Shown: in pieces, positions 38,330 to 52,766 of the stretch
Numbering within the stretch: position 1 is the stretch's first letter
Layout: every line of letters begins with the position of its first letter
NCBI RefSeq assembly: GCF_001638985.1
Contig: NW_017265137.1
Span: 2,540,222 to 2,604,221, forward strand
Direction of reading: 5' to 3'
From: Phycomyces blakesleeanus NRRL 1555(-)
Taxonomy: Eukaryota; Mucoromycota; Mucoromycetes; Mucorales; Phycomycetaceae
DNA: 64,000 nt
The notes under the pieces: generated by a model
Databases searched by the model: none
Told to the model about the DNA's origin: nothing
The model's input: the letters and a program-made list of their open reading frames with translations, nothing else
Program-made: the position numbers and the translations under genes

Positions 38330-39122
38330 AACTAAAAAGAAGACGAAGAACATATTCCATTTACACCTTGTCGTAATCCATGCCATTCCCTATTTTACTT
38401 TATTTTTATTCTATTTGCCTCGAATTACCCCCAATCTTCAAATTACCCTCTTTATACTGCATCTATTTCTAGCTTCCCTTTATCCTCTATCTCTCTCCCT
38501 TTTTTAACCTCTGTTCCTATAGTGTGTCTTACTATCTTGTTGTTGTTTTTTAAAAGAGAAAAAGGAACAAAACTATTTCACCAAAACGTAATTTCTACAT
38601 TTTATTGAAACCTAAACTAATCATATAGGGATCATTTTTCATTCAAATAATAATAATAAACCCGTTAAGCTTGTTTTTTTTTCCAATTCCTAAAACGTCA
38701 AAAATCATTACCTACACACCCTATTGCACAGTTATTTATGATTAAAGTACCCTAAATTTGCAACAGCCGTTCAAGATAATATACGAAGATCACCAGAAAG
38801 AAAAAGAGAACGACCCTGAGTTTGCTTATATTCACATTGATAATGCACAATAATAATATCATGAGAATGACTTAATCAGATACCTAGGAGTTTTATGATT
38901 TATTTTAAATGAAATATGAAGCCTTATATATATATATTCTTGGTTATGCTAATTGCCAAAAAAAAAAGTGTATAATAAACTAAATTGTATCTGATTTTAC
39001 CAAGCCTATACATATGCATTTCTTTTATATATATATATATTTAAAAAAAGTTAAGGAACAGCCCTAATGAATATAAACGTCACGTTTACTCAAAGTAGAC
39101 CAAGATCATTACTTGGCTTTCA
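38330..39122. other. intergenic, AT-rich
   Basis: No gene seen. Pyrimidine-rich 38380-38515, (TA)n at 38928 and 39028. It probably holds the ERF4-like terminator and the ORC5 promoter. Confidence 0.6.
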
Positions 39123-41252
39123 ATGAGTAACGACATACAAGAGATTCAGCATGATCTGCAATTGCGTTATCCAGGCCGATCAAAGGAGATCTCTATTCTA
39201 TTGGGACTTATGGGAAACGTAGGGCATAACTACAAGGCTGAATTAAAACGCATCGTCTCACAGTACCAAATCGATCTTGAATTATGAAATACATTTACAT
39301 GCACATAAACATGAATATATAAGCCAAGCGATGCCGTAGTACCTAGTGTGTTTATATATGGCCACCCTTCGTCTGGAAAAACTAGCGTCGTTAAAGCTGT
39401 CATGGAACGAACTTTAAGACGCTCTTCATGGGCACATGTGAATTGTGTCGAACGTCACACACCACGCATGTTGTTTGAACATGCTTTGAATCAATGGTGC
39501 GATTGGACACCAGCTTGGGAAAACAAATTTATGAATGTTTGCAAGGCAGATACCGCTCTTCAGTTTGTAAAGGCAATTCAAGAAGGTGTCATGGTTGGGA
39601 ACAAAAAGAGACAGCTGGGCATTGATAGCACTTTGTATTTGGTAAATATATATTTGATATTTGTCGACTAAGGGCTCTTATCTAATCTTTTTGTTTTGTT
39701 TCTGTCTATATATGTATAAGGTATTGGATAGAGCAGAGAGATTGAGAGACATGCCTCCAACTTTATTACCAGTGCTATTAAGATTATCAGAAATGGTAAA
39801 CCTACATTGTTTAATCTCAAATACAGGGCTGATGAAATGAAGGGGACATTAATACTAATACTATTATTCTTCTTTATCGGGACGTAGACGCAACGCAACA
39901 TTTGTGTTATTCTCATAAGCACAGTTGTGTTTGAGAAGTTCCGTGTAAAAGGCGGGAGTTATGAACCCCTCTTTATCCGCTTTTCAGATTATTCCAAACA
40001 GGATACTCTTCAGATAATTCTACTGGACTTTTTGGCTTCTGAACGGCGAATTGCCATCAATCCAAATGAGAGTGAGGAGGAGGAAAATGGTCATGGTCAT
40101 GGAGATGAAAAGGGAGAACTAAAGATTGTGGAATTGGATGACGATTTCTTTATGAGCTTTGCTGAGATCATTTATTCTATCTTCAACCACAATTGCAAGG
40201 ATCTTAATGAGCTTCGGTATTTTTCTGCTCTCCTGTTTCCTCTATACCTTCAGCCTGTTCAGCAGGGGCGCGGTAAGCTTAAATAGACCGATAGCTAGAA
40301 ATGTCATAAGAAAAAGGGGAATGCAATTATTAGCTCACTAGGCTTTTGTATAGTCGAAGTACATGAAAAAGCCAAGTTGTTCAAGTTTGCACAGCCTTAT
40401 TTTGCCGAAGCAACCGGGAAACTTTATTTGAGAGAGATATCAAGTGCAGAGTGGATCAAAGAAACTAACGAGTTGGAAGAACACGAACCAACCGACAAAC
40501 CCAACCATACGTTCTTAGCACAGACTCAAGCCCATGAAAAATGTAGGTCGATATGAGAAAAATCAAAATCAAAGCAATATCGACAAGATGTTTAGTTTTG
40601 TTATTTCGGATAAAGCTGGTTTCGATCTACCGTATTATACAAAGTTCCTCTTACTTGCGTCTTACCTGGCTTCCTACAATCCGGCCCGCTTTGATGTCCG
40701 GTACTTTGCAAAGATGGGAGAAGAACGGAGGAAGAAGAAAGGAGGAGGAACCCATAAATCAAGGGCAGGGCAACCGGGGGGTGGAAAGGTAGGTAGTTGG
40801 ACTTGATATATGCTTATATATACGAGGGGGTACCTGGAAGGAGACAAAGGAGGACAGGGACCTCGTCTGTGCGTACCTTGTGCCGCAAATACTCATCTGG
40901 CGGTGAATATGTTAGATGAGGCCGCAGCTCCTGGGTCCAAAAGCATTTCCGATAGAACGCATGCTTGCCATATTTTATAGCATTATTGATGAACCGTTGG
41001 AAGACACAGTTGATATTCAACTCCAGGTAAAAAAAAATCCTAGAAGCTGTATTAAAACTTGATTCGGGTGCTAATATATTGACTATACTCCAGATCACTA
41101 GCTTAACAACTCTTCGTCTCTTGGTTCGTTCCACCAATATGGACCGATTGGATTCTGCCAAGTATAAATGCAATGTTAGTTTTGAGTTTATCAGGGCAGT
41201 TGCCAAGAGTGTCCGTTTTGAGATTGAGAAATATCTTTATGATTTCTGCTAG
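39123..41252 (+). CDS. ORC5: origin recognition complex subunit 5
   Basis: AAA+ subunit of ORC, binds replication origins and ATP; nuclear. Exons 39123-39218, 39324-39641, 39721-39795, 39888-40272, 40342-40542, ~40588-40788, 40916-41026, 41094-41252; about 515 residues. RYPGR near the N-terminus (the family FPGRE site), Walker [10 protein letters not shown] (about residues 45-53), [14 protein letters not shown] and the Walker B region [10 protein letters not shown] (LDxAE) are present. The C-terminal domain shows [35 protein letters not shown] and a winged-helix end ([20 protein letters not shown]). An acidic insertion ([14 protein letters not shown]) sits in exon 4. The junction between 40542 and 40588 is out of phase for any GT-AG choice seen. 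It could be a frameshift, sequence error or unusual intron. Confidence 0.88.
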
Positions 41253-41658
41253 AAATAACAATAATAAATTTCCATACAATTTGACATATTCACTTCTTTA
41301 ACAATTTTTGAACTCTTCTATACCTCTCCGCCTTTCCGCCTCTTTTTTTCTCTTTCTCTCTTTCTCTTTCTCTTTATGCTTTCTTTCTTCTTTATTTTCA
41401 ACTCAGGATCTTTGACGACCCCATTTTAAGATTACAGTCAACCTGTTGTGTCCGTAGTGACGCAACAAAACGATAGTCGGACAATATAATGAGTGTTGGT
41501 AGCCGGACTGGGCAGATTGATAGTGGCAATGGGGGGAACTCCTCAAGTGTTCGATTCCCTTCTTCTTTTACAATTTACCCTCTTTGACGCGAGATTCCTC
41601 TCTTACCACTACTTTTTTCCCCTCGGCTGAAAGATAATAGAATACCTTATTCCTAAAA
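41253..41658. other. intergenic, CT-rich
   Basis: Between ORC5 and VMA3. CT-rich at 41338-41395, then mixed sequence with an imperfect GTCCG/CGGAC inverted repeat at 41450-41485. It should contain the VMA3 promoter. No RNA gene could be supported. Confidence 0.5.
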
Positions 41659-42725
41659 ATGGCCGATTACTGGCAAGTATTCCCGGGCTAATTTCTGTAT
41701 TAACCTCGTCAACTCATTCATTCAACCTGAATCTGCTTAAATTCTATCATTTTTTTTTGGATATTTCTCTTTCCTATCCTGCCTTTTTTTTTGTCTCTTT
41801 AGCCCCGTCTACGCCCCTTTCTTCGGTTCCATGGGCTGTACAGCTGCTATCGTATTTAGCTGTGAGTAGTTCTCTATTTTATAAATTTTATTCTATCAAA
41901 AAGAAAAAAAAGTGTACGTTATGTAGACGCGCATTGCTCGGATGAGTTGTCGTTTTGTTTTGAAACGCTCCAGGGGTTTATATATATATATATATATTAC
42001 TTTGTTATATTATATTATAATTATGTATAAAAGTATACATTCATATACGCACATATTAATGAGCTATTAAAGGTCTCGGAGCTGCTTACGGTACTGCCAA
42101 GTCTGGTGTCGGTCTTTCTGCCATGGGTGTCTTGCGGCCCGACTTGGTCTTGAAGTGTATCGTCCCTGTTGTCATGGCTGGTATCTTGGGTATTTATGGT
42201 GTTGTCGTCGCTGTCTTGCTTTCCGGTGGCTGTAAGTACTTTGAATGCGTATAAATATATATGCACCCACCTAATATAAATATTTACTTCTTTATTTTAT
42301 TTTATTTTATTTTATTTTATTTTAAAATATTATAGTGGCCATGAAGCAAACTCTTTTCAGTGGATTTATTCAGTTTGGTGCTGGTTTGTCCGTTGGATTG
42401 AGTTGTCTTGCGGCTGGTATTGCCATTGGCATCACAGGTGACGCTGGTGTCCGTGCCACAGCTCAACAGCCTAGAATGTTTGTTGGCATGGTAAATATTG
42501 ATTTATTGATACTTACATTTATATTTATGCCTATGCCTATGTTTATGTTTATATTTATATTTATGTTTATATTTATTTGTAAAATGAATGATGTCCTAAT
42601 CTAATCTAATGTAAATTTTGTAGATTTTGATTCTCATTTTCGCCGAAGTCCTTGGTCTGTATGGTCTGATTGTTGCTTTGATTTTGAACACCAAGGCCGC
42701 CGGTGGAGAAAGCGTGTGCCTTTAA
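41659..42725 (+). CDS. VMA3: V-ATPase proteolipid subunit c
   Basis: Ring subunit of the membrane V0 sector that carries protons into vacuoles. Exons 41659-41672, 41803-41861, 42073-42231, 42336-42490, 42624-42725; 162 residues, as in other fungi. Four hydrophobic helices are present with family blocks [39 protein letters not shown] and [13 protein letters not shown]. The proton-carrying Glu is in [12 protein letters not shown] and falls at residue 137, the same number as in yeast Vma3. The first exon is 14 nt and its intron has a GC donor (TG/GCAAGT). This choice, and not the GT six bases later, keeps phase and gives [11 protein letters not shown]. Exon 4 follows a (TTTAT)n tract that forms its polypyrimidine region. 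Confidence 0.97.
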
Positions 42726-43335
42726 AATATTTTGGCTAGACTGGTTGTATTGATCCATTAAACAAAATAAATATATAAATCTAAAAAGAGAACAATTTTG
42801 AATATGTACAATAAAATATACATGTAAAACGAGAATTGAAAATAATAATAAAAATAAAAATAATAAAAAGAGAGTTCATATGCAAGGTACTTCTTGGTTC
42901 ATGTCTGCCTGCCTGTAGACGCCACCGTTGTCTGCAGCAACCAACTTGGTTTAAGTTAATGTCTATTTTTGAAGAAAAATTGTGGGTACTGTAAGGGGGA
43001 GGGGGATTACTTCCACCCCCTTTCTATCTTTCTATCTTTCTATCTTTCTTTGCTTTTGCACGTCAAAAAAAATTCCTTTGGTCGGCACACGACTGGTACA
43101 GATTTACTCTTTTTTTTTTCCTTCTCTTAATATTTCATTTCATTTGATTTTGATAATTACTATTGTTGTTATTCTTTGTTCTTCTCTTACATTAACCCGC
43201 CTTTCTTTCTCTCTTTCTCTTTCGCTCTCTCTTTCTCTTTCTCTTTCTCTTTCTATTTCTACCTCTCTACCTCTATATCTATATCTTCCACGTATACACA
43301 TTCTACCTATCAATATTTCATATCGTCTTCTCCAG
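42726..43335. other. intergenic; pyrimidine-rich leader
   Basis: Contains (TATCTTTC)n at 43020-43050 and a long CT tract at 43196-43290 immediately before the next ATG, typical of a fungal promoter/leader. Spurious ORFs read through the CT tract. No gene is supported. Confidence 0.6.
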
Positions 43336-44672
43336 ATGCCACCTCACAAATCCCCACTCGAATATCCCACTCGCTCCTTTGTCACTTCCCGCATAAATGG
43401 CTATTGTCCCCCTGTGGCGACTCATCCGGCCGGACGAAAGAAGTTGACGGATGTCTTGCCCTCAATCCAAGGACAGAAAGGTAAGCAGCAACTATAATAT
43501 AATACAATATACTCAAACTAACTCATATGTATGTCAGCAGGAGTGGCAAACGGCAGGAGTCGAAATACGTTTTGCCTGCCTAGTGATGACGAGGAAGATG
43601 TGGATGAAAATGAAAGTTCAGACGATGAAAGGGAGGTTCGGCCTAAGCACCCCCTAGGACCCTCAAATCGGTCTGCACCCGTCAAGACAGGTCGGGCCGC
43701 ACAGCCACTTCCAAGCGATGATGAGGATGAGGATGATAGTGAAGGTATGTTGTATTGTGTTTTCTATCCTTCCACATTTTACTAACTAGTTAATATTGGC
43801 GTCCTATAGATTCAGACCAAGACAACCAAGGCTTACTCAAAGGACACCCGTCTTTGTGGTCAAATTCTCAGCGCCAGATGCGGGCCAATCCGACTACCAT
43901 GCGTGCATCTCATCCTGTGTTTGACCACCAGAAAGCTTTTAGAGCCAGACATGGTCAGGAACAGTACAATAGTTCAAACAGCTCTTCTTCTCTTCCTCGT
44001 CACAATACATCTGCTCCAGTATCAGCCTCTACATCAGCTGAAGACCTTGCACTGCACAACTACCTCCATAACCAAGAGAGTGATGACGAGGTTCTAGGAC
44101 AATCACGGCGCAGTGGCCAAGAGACCCATTTGCAGCAATTGCAGCATACTCAGCGTTACCAACAGTCGCAATTGTCTCAGTTTCAACAGCAGCATCAGTC
44201 GCATGCGCCTACCAACAAGGCTGCACAGCGTGGCCAATCCAGCGTGCAGCCTCAGCGCGTCACGATGTCCGGCATGGATCTCCTGAAGCAGCTCGAACAA
44301 GAGCGAGCTGAAGCCAAGCGCCAGAAACCAAAAATGAGTTCTTCGACTGCCAAGATTGAAGGACTCTTGGCCAAATTACCCGAACCTGGTCTCCATAATA
44401 TCTCATTTCAGCAAATGCATGTCCAGACCCCCCTTCCAAAACCCAAGAAGTCACGGTCTCCTCAAGCATGGACAGGAACATATGAGCCTCAAAGATCCAC
44501 TATGCCTGCTGTCCATCGTACTGTGCCTACCTATATGGCCCAGTCTGTATATGGGTACCCTCCCCCTGTATCTACCCCTCAGAGATCCGGAAATTCTGGC
44601 AAGATGGCTCACCAAGACACATTGCGGCCAAGCAGCAGTGCAGGCGATCTGCAACCACTACAAAGACGCTGA
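43336..44672 (+). CDS. unassigned acidic and Gln/Ser-rich protein
   Basis: Not recognised. Exons 43336-43480, 43541-43744, 43810-44672; 403 residues, consistent phase, GT-AG introns. The N-terminal 50 residues (MPPHKSPLEYPTRSF, INGYCPP) are basic and Pro-rich. Two acidic serine clusters follow (SDDEEDVDENESSDDE and SDDEDEDDSED), which look like casein-kinase-2 target sites. A central Gln/His-rich region follows (about residues 220-270). Then comes a short charged helix containing MDLLKQLEQERAEAKRQ, and the tail is Pro/Ser-rich. The protein appears mostly disordered. Codon use and splice structure match neighbours, so it is probably a real gene. A nuclear or cytoskeletal scaffold would fit, but nothing here proves it. 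Confidence 0.75.
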
Positions 44673-45071
44673 TCTTATTTATACGCTTATATATATACAC
44701 ATATATTTCTTATACTATATCAAACAATCTTGATTTATTCTTCTCTCTTTCTTCATCTCTCCTTATTTAGCTATTCTGCGCTGCAGAAATTTACGTCTCA
44801 TTAACTCAATGACATTCTATCTTTCATTTCTCTTATCCTAATAAATAAACCAATAAAAAAATTATGTTTTATTAATAATACCTTCAAAATTCCAATTTTT
44901 GATCTGGGAAATTCACTGGATCAGAAAATACAGACCAGCCTTTTTTTTTTTTTTTTTTTTTTACTTTTCCGCTACACAGTCTCCGCAATGAACGTTGTGT
45001 TTATACTCAATCATATACTGAAGGCACGTATCTCTTTCTTCTTCCCTTTCTTTTAAAGCCACTCAATTGCC
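44673..45071. other. intergenic with T22 tract
   Basis: AT-rich 3' region followed by an uninterrupted run of 22 T at 44941-44962, then a CT-rich leader before the transporter ATG. No gene seen. Confidence 0.6.
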
Positions 45072-46702
45072 ATGTCTATAAAAGACCACGGCAAGGATAC
45101 TTCTTTATCTAATGAAGACATTGCAAGTAGTATGTTTCAAATTTGGTGAAACGATCAACCTTGATTTTGTACTCAAAAAATCTTCTTCTTTTCACCTTTC
45201 ATAGTCGTTTCTGCTTCAACTTTCGGACACGGCGATGACCGATCAAATCAAGGATCAAGTTTTACTGCTTATTTTAATGTTGTCTGCGTGGTAGCTGGTA
45301 CAGGAACTCTTGGACTTCCATTTGCCCTTCGCCAAGGCGGTTGGATAGGTAAAGATAAATGAAGTTATTGCAATTACATATATATTTGTTCTATCTTTCT
45401 TGTTGATCTAATGCTTAATTTCAATTTCACAGGTCTCCTTATTCTCTTTCTCAGTTGGATCTTCAGTGTTTGTAAGCTTCTCTTTAAAAAAAAACAAATC
45501 GGCTGTTTCACAATCGATCTCACTCATAACTTCTGTAGACACCGGCGTCATCTTGATCCGATCCCTTTATTCTAAGAATAAGCGCCTGACTTCATACCAA
45601 GAAGTAGCAGAAGCTTCCTTTGGTGCCATAGGTGGCTGGGTGGCCTTCTTTTTCACCGCAGTCACGCTTGTAGGTGTACCTGTACTATATCTCCTTCTTG
45701 CCGGCCAGAATCTCCATTCGGTCCTTCAAGGAACATCCGGGGAACTCACTTTCCCTATCTGGGTTATTATATGCGCTGTTCTGGTAACACTCCCGTTCGT
45801 TTGTTTCAAATCGCTCAAAGAAATCGGATTTCTCTCCACATTTGGTGTCCTTTCTACCACCGTTGTTATCTTCATCGTCCTTGCTGTTGCTGTCCGAGAA
45901 AAAGGCACACAAGGAGCAAAGCACCACGATGCCGTGATCTGGGATCAATTTCCTATTGCACTTAGTTCAATTGCCTTTAGTTTTGGTAAACAATTAAACT
46001 CAATTTATCATATTAATGTTATATTGATTTACTCATTTATTTAATTATTAATTACCGTAATGTAATCTAATTATTTATGATGATTCGTCTACTAAAGGAG
46101 GAAACCCAGTCTATGCTCACGTTGAAGCTGGTATGCGCCGTCCTCAAGATTGGACCAAGGTAGTGACAGCTGGCCTGACTACTTGCGTGGTCTTGTATTT
46201 CCTGACAGCAGTTCCTGGATACTATGTATACGGAGTCGATGCCCTGTCTCCAATTTATGACAACCTCCCTGAAGGTGGGGCCAAGATTGCTTCGGTTATC
46301 ATCATCACAGTTCATGTTCTCCTAGCCACGCCGATTCTCCTAACCTCGTTTGCCCTGGATCTGGAAAAGATGTTTCAGATATCAACCGGAAAGTTCTCTA
46401 CAAAGGTTGAATTAGTCCTTCGTTCGGCCATGCGTCTAGCTCTGATGGTTATCATTACTGTCATTGCCATATATGTCCCATTTTTCGGTGACTTTATGTC
46501 TTTACTTGGTGCTTTCTCAAATTGCGCCTTGATCTTTATTTTCCCCGTAATATTCTACTTTAAATTGACCGGATTCCGCGGCAAGGCTTGGTGGGAATAC
46601 ATCCTGGCTTTCTTCACAGTCTTGCTCGGGGTGGTTGGTTTGATTTTCGGTACCATTTCCGCATGTCAGGCTCTTAACAAAGACTTCAAGGGTCAGGCCT
46701 GA
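45072..46702 (+). CDS. amino acid transporter, AAAP/Avt family
   Basis: Proton-coupled or antiport amino-acid permease, related to vacuolar Avt proteins. Exons 45072-45129, 45205-45348, 45433-45471, 45539-45985, 46098-46702; 430 residues, in frame. About ten hydrophobic spans follow a short hydrophilic N-terminus of some 40 residues. The family start block is clear: FNVVCVVAGTGTLGLPFALRQGGW. So are SYQEVAEASFG and the HVEAGMRRPQDW loop, which precedes a span ending GYYVYGVDA. The N-terminal tail is shorter than in yeast Avt1, closer to Avt3/4 or plant-type members, so the subfamily and membrane (plasma or vacuole) are not decided. Confidence 0.9.
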
Positions 46703-47120
46703 GCTGCATTTTCTGTCAACTCACACATTTTTCTTACCTTTATTCTTATTCTTCTTCCTTGGCATACTCGTATTTCTTCATATATAAACCTAATTTCGAA
46801 ACACTCTATTGTACTACTTTGTAGCTTATTAACTTTTATTAATGTCAATAATAATAATAAACATATTTATCATGTATTATACTTTAAATAACGCATCCAA
46901 ATACACATAAACATTCACCCTTTCTTTCTCAGTTTTCTGTCTTGCATTCACTTTTTTTCTGCCCAAAAGGAGTAGAGTCGTCACGCATACTGTGGGTGTG
47001 GCTTAAATGAGCGGAGTGCTGGAATGGAGAGAACTCCTGTTGCCTTTTTGCTTGCATACCACACCACAAGTCTTTTTTTTTCTTTTTTGTTCCTTTCTTG
47101 CCTTATTCCACTTCCGCGTC
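46703..47120. other. intergenic between transporter and SRPK gene
   Basis: No gene seen. AT-rich 3' region with AATAATAATAATAA at 46848 and a T-rich stretch at 47075-47095 before the likely SRPK start. Confidence 0.55.
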
Positions 47121-49369
<2,249 letters not shown>

Positions 49370-49654
49370 AATATTATATGCTCACATTTATATATATATA
49401 TATTTTTTTACACACCTTCTCTCTATCATATATATATATACACAACTCATACAGCAAGCTCCGAAACCAAGCTTTTTCAAAACTTACCGAGTATTTCTTC
49501 CCCGTACAATCCCTCTTGCTTTGACGTAGTTTGTATTTTTAGCTTTACACTAAACAAGATCCCCCTTTATAAACTATGGGGTCTCTGGTCGGCCAAGACC
49601 TAATTGTCTCTTCTCTTTTCTTTCCTTAATCTGATCACAATTCCTCATCACTTC

Positions 49655-52545
49655 ATGGGGGTCATTAACTCTCATCATGCCCAAGACACAATCGCACTAG
49701 ATTTTGGTAGTCAGCCACTACAACATAAGAAAGACAGTTACCTATCAGTCAAGGATAAAATCTTTGAATCCCGTAGATTCCCTTTATTTTTGCGTAATGA
49801 TCGCCGGCACCGCTCATATGCCCAGCCATTACCTTCAACCCGACGCTGGTTCTATCGGTTGTTTTTAATAGTTGTGGCATTCTTGTTTATATTTGGTTAC
49901 TTGCCATTCTTTCATCTGATTAGCAGTAATGGTCCAATAGTAGAATATGATGGATCCGTTATCTCTGATGCACTACCACAACATCCACTTGCTGTACCTA
50001 CTGTACCTGTTCCTCGGGACCAGATCATCCTTTACCGCATTATCGGCAACGATCTTCCTCCACGCCACAAAGAAGGCCAGACGCTCTCAAATCTCCGCTT
50101 TATTCTTGAACATGAGCCTACTTTTCCTAACACTCGCAAGCTATTCATATTAAATCGGATTGCTGACCCAACCAATGAAGAAATGATCATTCAACTTCTA
50201 AGTAGCCATCAAATGGACTATGTTCGCCTCCCTTTTGATCCAGCTGAATACGAGAGTTTAGACTTCCGTCTCGAGGATTTCCCTGAAACGGACTTTCTCC
50301 ACTCAGACTGGTACAGACGCTTCTCAAAGGTATCAAAGCTACGTACTCTGGACTACACTTATCACGACAAAAATGTGTATGCAATGAACAACGTAAGAAT
50401 ATTAGATATCATCATAAAATATTATATTTAATAGAGAGAAAGAGAAAAGCTTATTTATCTAAATATATATGTATGTATATATAGAACGGTGGTCGTAATG
50501 CGGCTCTCCAACATGGACGCGCTTTACCGAATGTCCGCTGGATAATGCCATTTGATGGCAACTGTTTTCTAAGTAAGAGTGGATTTGAAGAAATTTCTAG
50601 CCAGCTAGAAAGATATGGAGAAGAAATCAAATATTTTGTGGTCCCAATGGCCCGACTTTTGAACAACACGGTATTGCTGGAAACTGAAGAAGAGAAGCCA
50701 AAAGCACCAGAAGAGCCACAGATCATCTTTCGCTTTGATGCAACAGAAGAATACAACATGAACATGCGCTATGGTAGGCGGAGTAAGGTAAAAAAAATAA
50801 AAAATTATTGATGATTTGATTATAGACCAAAATTGCTCTGTGTTTATATTATTATTCTTTCTTTGTTTTGATGGACTAAAAGAAAAGTGTATGATGTTTA
50901 GTTGGAATTGCTCTGGAGGCTAGGAGCCTTGGAGAATCGCCGTCTCAACCGCCCGACTGTTCCTTGGGAACCTGTGGAACGCCCTTATAGCAAAGACAAA
51001 GGGAGCTATTTGACAATCGGTTGGGTGTTTCGACTATTCTCTGGAAACCAGCAACAGGAGGAAAACAAGAAAGAAGCCTCCTCTATTCGGGCGTTCAATC
51101 GCTTACTCGCTATCCAGCTCTCCTTAGATACTCTAGACGAGTCCCTAGCCCGTCGCTCCTTCAGACCTGAAAATTTGTTTTTGTACAATGAACGGGAGAT
51201 GACCATGATTCGATATGCTTACTGGAGTAAAGATCCAGCTGTGTCTGCTGCAATGAGCATTCTCGAAGAACGTGCAGAAAGCATATTAGAGTATACACAA
51301 ACACGCATGGTGACTTCCGAACCGGTTAAAATTCCAGAGGAAGTCCAGCTGGAGTTTGAAGAGTACGACAGCACCACACCTCCTTTGCCTGAAAACACAG
51401 CAGAGAACCTTGGGTCTCTGTCGCAAAATGTGACGATTATGACCCTGGCCAACTATTTTCTTGGCAATGAGGCGTACGGAAAATGTGCGGCAAATATGAT
51501 TCGCGTCAATTTTCTAAATGAATATGCGTTGGACCAACAAGACGAGTACAGCTCCGCGAGAGTCATCCCAGACAATACCCATTTGTTAGACTTCTTATCA
51601 GATCAGGGCTATTCATTCCCTAGCATGAGCCGAGTGTCCAGGGCATTGACAAAGCGAGTAACGATGCCTATCTTAAACACTTCGGATCTAACCAAGACAG
51701 ACATGTCATCTATGCTCGACTCAATAAGACTATTAAGTCGTATGCAAGCCTTGACACACAAGGAATATCTGGATCTACAGGCGATTATGGCTGAGTTCCT
51801 TGAATATCTTGTCACTTCACCCACTGGAATTCACTTGGCTCAAATGAATGACTATCGCGGAGTGCTATATGATCTGCAGGTTACAGCTCTCGCGGCTTTT
51901 ACGGATGATGTGCGGTTGTTTTTGCGAGTGGCTAATAGGTGTAGGATGCGAATCGGGCGACAATTTAATGAAGATGGTTCGCAACCCCTTCAAAAGAGTT
52001 CAACCCATGCTCGATTTGTGTCTCCTTTGGAAAGTGAATCCGGCTCGGCCGAAACCAGTCAGCGAGTTCAGTTGCATTATGAGACTATGAATTTGCAATA
52101 TTGGACATTACTGGCACGTGGCATCCAGAATTCAGGTGTTGGCAAAGACATCTGGCATTATACATCCAAGGCTGGTGGAAGTATTTCACATGCCGTAGTA
52201 GCCCACCTAAAGCGACAGGCTGTAGTTTTGCCGCAGTTATCTTCTGCTGATGGAGTATTTATGCAGTCCCGATTGCGACCTTTGGCTTATATGGCTCAGG
52301 CTGCGTTTGGGTTTAGTGCACGAATCAATGGACCTCAGCAACATATTGAAAAGTCTGAAGATTGGCGCTGGTTAGAACGCTATGTCTCAACATTTGGTAC
52401 CCAGTGGGCAGAAGAAGTTCCTGAAATGACATTAAACTCGACCGATGACCAGAGTATAGTTCACCATATTATGGCCCTTATATCAGAAGACCAACACAAG
52501 GGAAGACTTGGAGTACCTCCCTTTTGGATGCTTAGTATTGCCTAA
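49655..52545 (+). CDS. type II membrane protein: glycosyltransferase-like region plus alginate-lyase-like region
   Basis: Exons 49655-50392, 50485-50787, 50902-52545; 894 residues, in frame. A cytosolic basic N-terminus and one transmembrane segment (about residues 68-90, RLFLIVVAFLFIFGYL) suggest a Golgi-type type II topology. The first lumenal half has blocks ILYRIIGNDLPPRH, LSNLRFILEHEP, NGGRNAALQHGR and MPFDGNC, then FRFDA and MRYGRRSKVELLWRLG. These recur in uncharacterised bacterial and fungal proteins and look glycosyltransferase-like. The second half, from about NVTIMTLANYFLGNEAYGKCAANMIR, resembles the alginate-lyase superfamily helical barrel. It ends in RGVLYDLQVTALAAF and IGRQFNEDGSQP. 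The superfamily NNHG active-site motif is replaced by NDYRG (near residue 662), so lyase chemistry is doubtful. Start chosen at the first ATG; the frame is open further upstream without one. The role may be in wall uronate polymers, but this is speculation. Confidence 0.8.
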
Positions 52546-52766
52546 TTTTTCTCCTTCATGATGTATATTCATTCATCTCATTTCTTGTATGCTTTTTTTT
52601 TCGCCCCTTGTTGTGCAATTCTCATTCATCTATCCCTTTTAATGTTTATGATAACATTCAATCAATTAAAAAAAATTAATCCTCTCACCTCTTGCGAGGG
52701 GGAGGGGTAGGGCTCTCTGATTTATTCTTTTAATTTTTTTTGTGTTTATTTATTGCTTTATTGTTT

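Noticed and set aside
41440..41560. Possible tRNA-like sequence (TGTTCGATTCC resembles a B box)
   Set aside because: No matching A box at the right distance and no acceptor stem could be paired, so no tRNA is called.
43176..43484. Long ORFs through the CT-rich tract before 43336
   Set aside because: They are translations of (TTTCTC)n repeats (Phe/Ser/Leu only) and overlap the real first exon in another frame.
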